NCBI GenBank assembly: GCA_016875695.1
Contig: VGPB01000011.1
Coordinates: forward strand, 1 to 20,514
DNA: 20,514 nt
Reading direction: 5' to 3'
Source of the DNA: Chloroflexota bacterium
Lineage (GTDB): Bacteria > Chloroflexota > Dehalococcoidia > UBA2979
Both the position numbers and the translations under genes were made by a program. Within the stretch, counting starts at the first letter, position 1. Every line of letters begins with the position of its first letter. This document shows positions 13,881 to 20,514 of this stretch, in pieces. A model generated the notes under the pieces. It made no database searches and had not been told where the DNA came from. It was given only the letters and a program-made list of their open reading frames with translations.

Positions 13881-16319
13881 TCAGATGAGGACAGACTCGC
13901 GCTGCAGTTCCTCAACCTCCGCGGCGCTGAGTCCGAGCATTCCCTCGAAGATCTGGTGATTGTGCTGGCCCAGCATCGGCGTCGGTGCGTAGCGGAGCTG
14001 CAGCTCGCTATAGCGCCCGGGCATGCCGGCCAGCGATCGAACCCCGAGTTCAGGGTGGTCGACGTCGACGAAGTAGCCGCGCTCACGTAGCTGCTCGTCG
14101 TGGAAGACCTCCATCGGGCTCAAGACCGCCACCGCGATCACGCCCGCCCGCTGTAACGACTCGGCGGCCTCATGGGCGTCCCGTGGTGCTGTCCACCGCG
14201 AGAGCTCACGGTCGATCGTGTCGTGGCCAGCCAGCCGGCCCTCGAGGCTCGCGAAGCGCGGGTCCTGCGCCCACGCCGGTTCGCCAAGTACGGAACGCAG
14301 CCCTCGCCACGCCTCGTCGTCGACAACCGAGATCGCGATCCAGCGATCTTCGCCAGCCGCCGGGTACACGCCCTGAGGAGCGCAGCGACGGGCTCGGTCC
14401 CGATTGCCGCAACGCGGAGCCACCTGACCGTTCATCGTGTACTCGAGTATGGGCTCGGGGGTCATCGCGACCGTGATCTCGCTCATCGCGGCGTCGATGT
14501 ACTGTCCGTGACCGGTGCGGTCGCGGTAGCGCAGCGCGGTGAGCATGCCGAAGACCATGTGCACACTGAGGGCGTAGTCCGGGTAGGCACCGCCCATCGT
14601 GCTCGGCGAGCCCCCTTCGTACCCGGTGATATGGGGCAGGCCCATGTAGGCCAGAAACGTCGGTCCCCAGCCAGTCGCGCGGGACTCCGGCCCGGTCTGG
14701 CCGTGCGGGGAGCCGGACAGCATGATGATGTCGGGCTTGATTCGCCTGAGGTCGTCGTAGGTGAGGCCGCGGCGCCCGAGCACGCCGGCCGCGAAGTTCT
14801 CGGTGACGATGTCGCTCTGGCGCACGAGTTGCTTGATGAGTTCGACGCCGCGTGGATCCTGGAGGTTCACCGTCACACCGAGTTTGCCGAAGTTCTGGTT
14901 GTTGAATGAGCCCGAACGTTCGATGCCAGCGATGCCGTCGGCGCCGCGGGTGAGGCCCGCAGCCCGCACGGTGTCAGGCCGCAGGTGAGACTCGACGCGG
15001 ATCACCTGCGCACCGAGCGCCCCAAGCCACGCCGTCGCATGCGGCACGGACAGGATCCAGCCAAAGTCGATCACGCGTACACCGCTCAACGGGAGGTCGC
15101 CAGCAGCCGCGCGCGCCGCGGGCCGGGTCGCTCCAATCCCGGTGCGTGGCTTCGCCGCCCTCGCCTCCGCGAGCACCTCGTCGGTGTGCTCGCCAAGCCG
15201 CGGTGCAGAACGCTCACTACGCATCGGCGTGCGCGAGAGCGATACCGGCCACCCCGGCTGTATGAAGTGGCCTGCCTCCGGGTGATCGATCTGCTCGAAG
15301 TAGTTGCGTGACCGCAGCTGCTCGGAGGCGAGGAGCTCGGCAGGCGAGTACACGGGGAAGCACGGGAGCCCGCTGTCCAGCGTGAGCCGATACAGATCCG
15401 CTCGCGTGTAGCCCGTAGCCCACGCGTGGACGAGCGGTTCGATCGCTTCACAGTTGAGCGTGCGCTCGGCCGCCGTCGCAAAGGCCTCGCTCTCGGCCCA
15501 CTCGGGATTGCCCATCAACTGGCGGAGGCGTTGCCACCAGTGGTCGAGGTTGTAGGGCGTGAGGAAGACGTGCCCGTCCTTGCATGGGACGAGCGGATCG
15601 AAGTTCGACTTCGTGCGCGGAGCCATCGTCTCGGGCGTGTGGGCCGCGGCCGCGAGCGTCACGCGGAGATGGTTCGCGTTCGCCTCCTGACCGGAGATGT
15701 CGACAAGCTGGCCTCGCCCGATGGCTTCTCGGTGGAACAAGGCGGCCATAGTGGCGGCGGCCGCGGTGGCGCCAGTGAGATAGTCCGCCTGCGGGTTTCC
15801 TGGCGCTAGCGGTGGCTGGGTTGCGGGGTCTCGCACCTGGTTGGTCGGGGTTTCCCAGCCGAGTCCGCTCGCGTGGTAGACGCTGAACGCGTTGCCGAGA
15901 TGTGATCCGCGCGGCCCGCCTCGTCCGTATGGCGTGATCGAGGTCATCACCAGCTGGGCGTTGCGCGACTGGAGATCTTCGAAGTCGAGCCCGAGTCGTC
16001 GGAGCTCAGTCACAGGACGGTCGGTGATCAGCAGGTCGGCGCCCGAGGCCAGTTCCCGCACGGCCTCCCGGCCTGTGTCCGATTCGAGGGCGACGGCGAT
16101 GCTGCGCTTATTGATGTTGAGGTACAGCGATAGTCCGCTGCGCTCGACATCGAATGCGCCGCCGGGGAACGGTCCGGCGTGACGAGTGGCATCCCCATCC
16201 GGGGGCTCGACTTTAATGACGTCAGCGCCTGCCCCGGCAAAGAGGTGGCTGCAGTACGACCCAGATAGCCCCTCCGAGAAGTCGATGACACGCAGGTCGT
16301 CGAGCGCTGAGTCCTCCAT
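13881..16319 (-). CDS. tandem two-domain CaiB/BaiF CoA-transferase
   Basis: ATG 16319 has GGAGG six bases upstream; upstream in-frame codons are not protein-like. The 812-residue product carries two complete class III CoA-transferase domains in one chain. Domain 1 (1-390) has LRVIDFSEGLSGSYCSHLFA, ADVIKVEPPDGDATR and the catalytic Asp179 in NPQADYLTGA. Domain 2 (about 408-812) has LSGVRVIDFGWILSVPHATA, QVIRVES and Asp581 in AYPDYALSV, followed by GHGQYIDAAMSE. Class III enzymes are normally interlocked homodimers of about 400 residues, so this fusion could fold as an internal dimer with two active sites. An Ala/Arg-rich linker at about 386-408 joins them. The acid substrate is unknown. It sits between amidase and LLM genes. 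Confidence 0.93.
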   Translation of the reverse strand: MEDSALDDLRVIDFSEGLSGSYCSHLFAGAGADVIKVEPPDGDATRHAGPFPGGAFDVERSGLSLYLNINKRSIAVALESDTGREAVRELASGADLLITDRPVTELRRLGLDFEDLQSRNAQLVMTSITPYGRGGPRGSHLGNAFSVYHASGLGWETPTNQVRDPATQPPLAPGNPQADYLTGATAAAATMAALFHREAIGRGQLVDISGQEANANHLRVTLAAAAHTPETMAPRTKSNFDPLVPCKDGHVFLTPYNLDHWWQRLRQLMGNPEWAESEAFATAAERTLNCEAIEPLVHAWATGYTRADLYRLTLDSGLPCFPVYSPAELLASEQLRSRNYFEQIDHPEAGHFIQPGWPVSLSRTPMRSERSAPRLGEHTDEVLAEARAAKPRTGIGATRPAARAAAGDLPLSGVRVIDFGWILSVPHATAWLGALGAQVIRVESHLRPDTVRAAGLTRGADGIAGIERSGSFNNQNFGKLGVTVNLQDPRGVELIKQLVRQSDIVTENFAAGVLGRRGLTYDDLRRIKPDIIMLSGSPHGQTGPESRATGWGPTFLAYMGLPHITGYEGGSPSTMGGAYPDYALSVHMVFGMLTALRYRDRTGHGQYIDAAMSEITVAMTPEPILEYTMNGQVAPRCGNRDRARRCAPQGVYPAAGEDRWIAISVVDDEAWRGLRSVLGEPAWAQDPRFASLEGRLAGHDTIDRELSRWTAPRDAHEAAESLQRAGVIAVAVLSPMEVFHDEQLRERGYFVDVDHPELGVRSLAGMPGRYSELQLRYAPTPMLGQHNHQIFEGMLGLSAAEVEELQRESVLI

Positions 16320-16371
16320 CGAGCACCTCCACTGACAAGGCCGCGTCCGCCAGAGTCGGGCGCGGGGCGGC

Positions 16372-16377
16372 ATTGTA
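16372..16377 (-). promoter_or_regulatory. -10 element upstream of the tandem CoA-transferase
   Basis: TACAAT on the minus strand lies about 50 bases before ATG 16319, in the 245-base gap after the amidase. It is a good -10; no clear -35 is seen. It suggests separate transcription of the CoA-transferase and LLM genes. Confidence 0.45.
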
Positions 16378-16473
16378 GCGGCACCGGGGTGAGCGCCGGC
16401 GCCTCGAGGGGCGCGACGGGACGGCCTGGGAAGCCACGCACGAGAGCACAGGGGCTGCGGGCGCCCCCGTCGG

Positions 16474-16493
16474 CTCGCCAAAAACACGGCGAG
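16474..16493 (-). terminator. weak hairpin after the amidase gene
   Basis: CTCGCC and GGCGAG form a six-base stem with an eight-base loop that on the minus strand contains TTTTT. It lies about 70 bases past the amidase stop. The stem is short for a terminator. The remainder of the 16320-16564 gap shows only the -10 element. Confidence 0.3.
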
Positions 16494-16564
16494 GGATCGA
16501 CTACGCCGTCATGGCGAACGCATTTCCGAGGGGTGGGTCCGCTCGGTCCCCGACGGGTCGCCGC

Positions 16565-18040
16565 TTACAAGGACGGCCGGTGGTGGTGAAAGTCCGTCAG
16601 CTGTTGGTAGGCGTGCGCCAAACGGAGCACCAGTGAGTCGTTGAACTTCGCGCCGGCGATCATTAGACCCGTCGGAAGGCCGTCCGTATCGGAGCCGTTC
16701 GGCACTGAGATCGCCGGCTGGTGTGTGTAGTTGAAGACCGATGTGTTTCGGAATCTAATCGGGATCTGCGGCTCGTCGCTCGGATCTTCGGCGATCGGCT
16801 CGGCGACCATGGGCGACGTCGGAACGACGACGCCATCGAAACGCTGGAGCGCCAGCTCGTACCGCTGTTCGATCCGCTTCCGCGCCTCGAGTGCTCGTGC
16901 GTACTCAACAGCCCGAGCCTCCAAGCCCTCGCGGAGCCGGCTGCGTGTCGGCTCGCCGATCGCTTCGGGGCGACGGATCAACACCTGCTCGATGTAGCTC
17001 GCGGACTCGGGCCGGAGAATCGCCCCGACGAGCCCGCGCCAGTCGTCGCTGAGTCCTGCCAGCGGTTCGCATTCATCTAGGATGATGCCGAGGTCCTGGA
17101 AGACGGCGAGCGCGCGCTCGAAGTTCTCGATCACCGCTGCTTGACAGCTATCGAGCAAGGATGGGACGACGGCGAGGCGCAGCCCGGCGACACTCTCGGT
17201 CACGGCCGCTGCGTAGTCCCGGTTGGGAGGCGCCGCCGAGTCGAGGTCGTTCTCGTCGGGGCCGGCGAGCGCCGAGAGCATGATCGCGCAGTCTTCGGCA
17301 GAACGAGCAAGCGGACCTGCGTGGTCCAGCGTCAGCGACAGTGGAATGACGCCGCCGCGCCCGACGAGGCCAAAGGTAGGCTTGTGCCCTGTAACCCCGC
17401 AGAACGCCGCGGGAATACGAATCGAGCCGCCTGTATCGGTGCCGAGCGCGCCGAGCGCCTGTCCCGCGGCCAACGCGGCGCCGGATCCCCCGGAGGAGCC
17501 TCCGGGAACGCGGTCGAGCCGCCAGGGATTGTGCGTGGCTCCATAGTGCAAGTTATTGGTGGTGCCGCCCATCGCGAGCTCATGCGTGTTCGTCTTTCCG
17601 ACGAGCACCGCTCCTGCTTCACGGAGTCGTCGAACGGCCGTCGCGTCGTCGACGGGAACGCGCTCGCGGTACGCGCCAGTGCCGCCCGCCGTCACAACAC
17701 CCGCAGTGTCGAACAGGTCCTTCACGGCGATCGGTATGCCGTCGAGGGGACCGAGCCGCGCCCCTCTGAGCGCACGCTCATCGGCGGCGCGCGCCTCCCG
17801 TAGAGCAGATTCCTTCATGATCCGGACGTACGCGTGCACTCGGGATTCCGTCTCGCTGATCCGCTGCAGGATCGCAGTCGTCAGCGCGACCGACGATAGG
17901 TCGCGCGACACGAGCAGGCGGCTCGCCTCCGCGATCGACAGGTAACAGAGTTCTGCGCTGCTAAACATGCCCTTTGCCGGTCCTTCCTGTATCGGGCTAC
18001 TGATCGAGGCGCTTCTCGCATCCTGCGCATCAGTCGACAT
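16565..18040 (-). CDS. amidase (amidase-signature family)
   Basis: A 491-residue hydrolase expected to cleave a carboxamide to acid plus ammonia or amine. The Ser-cisSer-Lys triad is intact: Lys107 (IPIAVKDLFDTAGV), Ser182 in GGSSGGSGAALAAG and Ser206 in DTGGSIRIP. The spacings of 75 and 24 residues equal those of fatty acid amide hydrolase. I chose ATG 18040 because it overlaps the end of the upstream oxidoreductase gene (ATGTCGACTGA), which suggests translational coupling. ATG 17968 is a shorter alternative closer to the conserved region. No signal peptide, so cytoplasmic. It also resembles GatA, but no GatB/GatC neighbours are present, favouring a catabolic amidase. Confidence 0.93.
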   Translation of the reverse strand: MSTDAQDARSASISSPIQEGPAKGMFSSAELCYLSIAEASRLLVSRDLSSVALTTAILQRISETESRVHAYVRIMKESALREARAADERALRGARLGPLDGIPIAVKDLFDTAGVVTAGGTGAYRERVPVDDATAVRRLREAGAVLVGKTNTHELAMGGTTNNLHYGATHNPWRLDRVPGGSSGGSGAALAAGQALGALGTDTGGSIRIPAAFCGVTGHKPTFGLVGRGGVIPLSLTLDHAGPLARSAEDCAIMLSALAGPDENDLDSAAPPNRDYAAAVTESVAGLRLAVVPSLLDSCQAAVIENFERALAVFQDLGIILDECEPLAGLSDDWRGLVGAILRPESASYIEQVLIRRPEAIGEPTRSRLREGLEARAVEYARALEARKRIEQRYELALQRFDGVVVPTSPMVAEPIAEDPSDEPQIPIRFRNTSVFNYTHQPAISVPNGSDTDGLPTGLMIAGAKFNDSLVLRLAHAYQQLTDFHHHRPSL

Positions 18041-18932
18041 CGAGTACCGCCTTGCCCGCCACACGACGCCCGAGCAGCGCATCGACGGCCTCCCCGGCAC
18101 GCGACCACGAGCCTCGCCAGCCGATGTCGACCTGCAGCTTGCCGGCCTGCATCAGCCCGAGCAGGTATGCGATGTCCTCGCCCGAGTGAGGTCCCTTCGT
18201 GAATGCCTCGATGGTTCTGCGCATCCCGACCAGCGATGTGAATGTCGCTGCCTGCTGAGAGGCCGTGCCGATGCACTGCACCACGCCACCCTCGGCGAGC
18301 AGCGGCCAGATGCCGACGAGTTGAGGCCCGCCGACGTTGTCCAGCACCACGTGTAGCGGAGCCGTAACTCCCTCGAGCCCGACGACGACATCATTGGCGC
18401 CGAGCTCGCGGAGGCCCGTTCCGCGCGTCTCGGAGCCGACGCTCGCGATGACATGTGCGCCTCCCAGAGCAGCCAGCTGCACTGCGAACCGCCCCACGCC
18501 GCCTGCGGCCCCTGTGATCAGCACGCGCCGCCCGAGCAGGGCGCCCGAACGTCGCAGCGCTCGCAGCGCGGTCACGCCAGCAACGGGCAACGTGGCGGCG
18601 GCCGCGAGGTCGATCTCGCCCGGGACGACCGCGAGCTCATCCAGGTCAACGGCGCGGCGCTCTGCCCAGCCGCCCTGGCTTCCCATCGTTGTCACCACGC
18701 GAGCGCCGGTGGCAGGACCGGCTCCGCCCGCTGAGGCGAGCACGACGACGCCAGAGCTGTCCCAACCGGGCACGAAACCCGGTGGGCGGTTCCGTGCACC
18801 GTTCACATCACCGAAGTTCAGCGCCAGGTGGCGGCACTCAACCAGTACCTGCTGCGGACCTGCTTCCGGTTCCGGTGCCTCACCGAACCGCAGCCCACCT
18901 GGTGCCCCGGGGTCCACGACGAGCGCACGCAT
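18030..18932 (-). CDS. zinc-free MDR / quinone-oxidoreductase-like NAD(P)H enzyme
   Basis: A 300-residue medium-chain dehydrogenase/reductase. It has the GroES-like N-terminal half (PQQVLVECRHLALNFGDVN) and the nucleotide-binding motif ITGAAGGVGRFAVQLAA at 139-155. The cysteine and histidine ligands of zinc alcohol dehydrogenases are not seen, as in quinone oxidoreductases and enoyl reductases. ATG 18932 follows GGAGG with a six-base spacer. Its last codons overlap the amidase start by 11 bases. The preceding minus-strand fragment ends 23 bases upstream. It probably reduces an activated double bond or quinone, but the substrate is unknown. Confidence 0.9.
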   Translation of the reverse strand: MRALVVDPGAPGGLRFGEAPEPEAGPQQVLVECRHLALNFGDVNGARNRPPGFVPGWDSSGVVVLASAGGAGPATGARVVTTMGSQGGWAERRAVDLDELAVVPGEIDLAAAATLPVAGVTALRALRRSGALLGRRVLITGAAGGVGRFAVQLAALGGAHVIASVGSETRGTGLRELGANDVVVGLEGVTAPLHVVLDNVGGPQLVGIWPLLAEGGVVQCIGTASQQAATFTSLVGMRRTIEAFTKGPHSGEDIAYLLGLMQAGKLQVDIGWRGSWSRAGEAVDALLGRRVAGKAVLDVD

Positions 18933-18955
18933 TCCGGTCCTCCGGTCACATAAGG

Positions 18956-19993
18956 CTACGCCTTCAAGATCTGCTTCTTCGCGATCACCTGGTCGGGGTA
19001 GAGCTTCGCGCCGTGCCGCGCGAACAGCTCGCCCGCCGCATCGAGGTGCTGCATCGTCTCTGCGTGCTGTCCGCGCCGCTCCGCGACATCGGCGAGGCCC
19101 CGGTGGTAGCGACCGGCCTCGATCGGGCAGCGTTCGCGCTCGCACCACGCGAGTGCGTCCCGGTGGAGGCGCTCTGCGTCGTCGAGCATGTCGAGCGCGA
19201 CCGCCCAGTCGCCGTAGACCCGCTGCATGCAAAGCGGCCACCAGATCATACGGGCCGCACACCACCCCGGCTGCTCCTGGACGATCACCCGCAGGGCGTC
19301 GCGCTCGGTTGGACTGGCGAGCGTAACCGCCGTGGCATCGAGCAAATGGGACAACGCCGTGGAGGTACCCACGTCGGCTGGCCCGAAGGACGCTCCGGCT
19401 CGTAGGCCCCGAGTGCCTGACGCTGTCACCGCATCGAGCCAGCCGTCGTAGGCCGACCGAGCCCTGTCGTGGAAGCCAGCCAGCCAGAGCAGGTAGACAT
19501 GCGATAGCTCGACCTGCGCCACCACATACGGCACGCCGCCAGCCTGCGTCCGCTCGGGCAGCGCAGCTACTGCGGCGTCCAGGTCACCTACCAGCAGACT
19601 GCGCCACGCGCGCACGATGTTCCACAAGAAGTTGCCCCCGTGGGCGTACCGCGGGAGGACATCGTCGCAGGCCTCGAACTCCGCGCGAAACACGGGAATT
19701 GTCGCGAGTGGGATATGTGCAGTATCCCGGCTCGCCTGCGGAAGGCGAGGGTCGGCGAGCCAACGTTCCTCGGCACGCAGCGCCTCGTCCAAGGATCCCT
19801 CTGCGCGAAGAACGCCGGGCCTTAGTTGCGTCGACTGCTTCGCGATTTCAAGTCCGCCCGCAAGGTCACCCGCGGGGATCAGCGCCTCGCTGCTGCTTAT
19901 CGCCAGCGCGTCGGTCAGCTGCGGGTAGCGGGTTTCGATAGTGCCGCGCGCTTCGTCGAGTAACCGCTGTGCCAGCCGAGCCGCTGCCTCCAA
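18956..19993 (-). pseudogene. helical-repeat (TPR-like) C-terminal part of a large regulator or ATPase, 5'-truncated
   Basis: About 345-358 residues of helix-pair repeats, for example LAQRLLDEARGTIETRYPQL, DLDAAVAALPERT and ALDMLDDAERLHRDALAWCE. It ends HLDAAGELFARHGAKLYPDQ before the final helix. The last section matches the tail typical of LuxR/MalT-type regulators and adenylate-cyclase-linked AAA proteins of about 900-1100 residues. The coding frame is open from a TAG at 20108-20110 but holds no ATG or GTG; only a TTG at 19993 lacking a ribosome binding site. Protein-like sequence fades near 20030. The N-terminal ATPase and any DNA-binding domain are therefore gone. It lies 23 bases upstream of the MDR gene and may once have controlled that cluster. 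Confidence 0.6.
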
Positions 19994-20096
19994 TGTCCGC
20001 AGGCGCTCTTCGAACCCGACGGGATGCCGGCGACCCGACCCCTGGAGCGGTGCCGGGTTGCGTACCAGGCAGGGGTTAGGCCACGTAGTCCCTTGG

Positions 20097-20116
20097 GGGT
20101 CGTAGCACTACGACCC
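20097..20116. promoter_or_regulatory. 20-bp palindrome, operator candidate
   Basis: GGGTCGTAGCACTACGACCC has two perfect nine-base arms around CA. It lies 38 bases before the TATAGT of the second binding-protein gene. The two-base centre is too tight for a good RNA hairpin, which favours a site for a dimeric DNA-binding protein. It is absent upstream of the first binding-protein gene. Confidence 0.5.
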
Positions 20117-20154
20117 GTGACCACCGCGGGGGGCCTCGCAGGGTGAGGGGGGTG

Positions 20155-20198
20155 TATAGTCCTCGTATCACGTTCGTTTGTCACGGTGGAGGGAGACC
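20155..20198 (+). promoter_or_regulatory. promoter and leader of the second solute-binding protein gene
   Basis: TATAGT (20155-20160), then 38 bases ending GGAGGGAGACC, then ATG. The layout and much of the sequence are shared with 8218-8261, including GTGAGGGGG before the -10. Confidence 0.6.
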
Positions 20199-20242
20199 AT
20201 GGCAGAGCGCATTGAGGCGACGGGCAGTCGGCTCGGGCGGCG
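20199..20242 (+). repeat. direct repeat, copy 2: start of binding-protein gene
   Basis: Identical over 44 bases to 8262-8305, in the same orientation, about 11.9 kb apart. Confidence 0.9.
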
Positions 20243-20514
20243 TACGTTCCTGCGGGCGACGGCGCTCGGCGCAGGTGGCGTGGCGGCGGCGGCGCTGCTG
20301 GGTTGCGGCGGGAGCGACGACGACGAGCCGGCGGCGGCCGCGCCGAAAGCTTCCCCCACGGCTGGCCCGACTCAGGCCGGCGGCGCCTCGACCATCGGCA
20401 AGCTCGTCAAGGACGACAAGCTGCCGTACCCGTACAACTTCCCGGAACCGGCTAAGCAGCCGAAGCCGGGCGGTGTCATGGCGGTGGCGTGCACCTGGGA
20501 CGTCGCCGACATCG
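20199..20514 (+). CDS. ABC transporter substrate-binding lipoprotein (family 5), partial, paralogue of the first
   Basis: The first 105 residues are present; the gene runs off the window. It has a Tat signal GRRTFLRA and lipobox LLG-Cys36. A longer Pro/Ala/Thr-rich linker than the first copy follows, then STIGKLVKDDKLPYPYNFPE, which matches STIGKFVKDDALPYPYNFPE in the first copy, and PKPGGVM with TWDVADI. It should be a lipid-anchored solute-binding protein like its paralogue. GGAGGG lies upstream of ATG 20199. The two proteins diverge after the signal, so they may bind related but different solutes. Partner permease genes, if any, would be beyond the window. Confidence 0.93.
   Translation, partial: MAERIEATGSRLGRRTFLRATALGAGGVAAAALLGCGGSDDDEPAAAAPKASPTAGPTQAGGASTIGKLVKDDKLPYPYNFPEPAKQPKPGGVMAVACTWDVADI

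Overview
This is a GC-rich (roughly 65-70% by eye) chromosomal segment from a free-living aerobic-type bacterium. The protein style suggests Chloroflexota (Dehalococcoidia-like), with a high-GC actinobacterium as the main alternative. The clues are Tat-exported lipoprotein solute-binding proteins, many CaiB/BaiF CoA-transferases, acyl-CoA dehydrogenase, luciferase-like (LLM) flavin/F420 oxidoreductases and a small Lys/Ala-rich protein beginning MGDRSPKSS. This placement is inference; there is no rRNA or marker gene to settle it.

Layout. (1) 1-1000 is decayed DNA: the tail of an IS3-type transposase, small relic ORFs and a frameshifted, truncated aldo/keto reductase. (2) 1036-8068 is a compact metabolic block: a small membrane protein, tRNA-Glu(CTC), a 35-residue basic protein, a metallo-beta-lactamase-fold hydrolase divergent from an enoyl-CoA hydratase-like protein across a mirrored promoter region, a cysteine-free tandem sulfite-oxidase-fold protein, a zinc-ribbon Nudix hydrolase, a CoA-transferase/acyl-CoA dehydrogenase pair, and tRNA-Lys(TTT). 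(3) 8218-10091 is a family 5 ABC solute-binding lipoprotein gene ending in a strong hairpin. (4) 10096-11560 is a mobile-element scar: an unrecognised 47-residue protein, a tyrosine-recombinase C-terminal half, a tRNA 3' end (glycine-like) and an N-terminally unclear protein. (5) 11660-20030 lies entirely on the minus strand: a 5'-truncated helical-repeat (regulator-like) fragment, a zinc-free MDR oxidoreductase translationally overlapping an amidase, a tandem two-domain CoA-transferase, a GNAT acetyltransferase reduced to its first 33 residues, an F420-type LLM oxidoreductase and a second LLM monooxygenase. (6) 20097-20514 is a second solute-binding protein gene with the same promoter, leader and first 44 coding bases as the one at 8262, cut by the window end.

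Together the genes look like uptake of an organic solute (two paralogous binding proteins, though no permease or ATPase is in the window) followed by oxygenation/reduction (LLM, MDR), amide hydrolysis, CoA activation by transfer and beta-oxidation-like steps (acyl-CoA dehydrogenase, hydratase). The substrate cannot be read from the sequence. The most unusual items are the tandem CoA-transferase with both catalytic Asp retained, the Cys-less duplicated sulfite-oxidase fold, the mirrored divergent promoter, the duplicated leader of the two binding-protein genes, the integrase/tRNA scar, and several genes cut off at sharp junctions.
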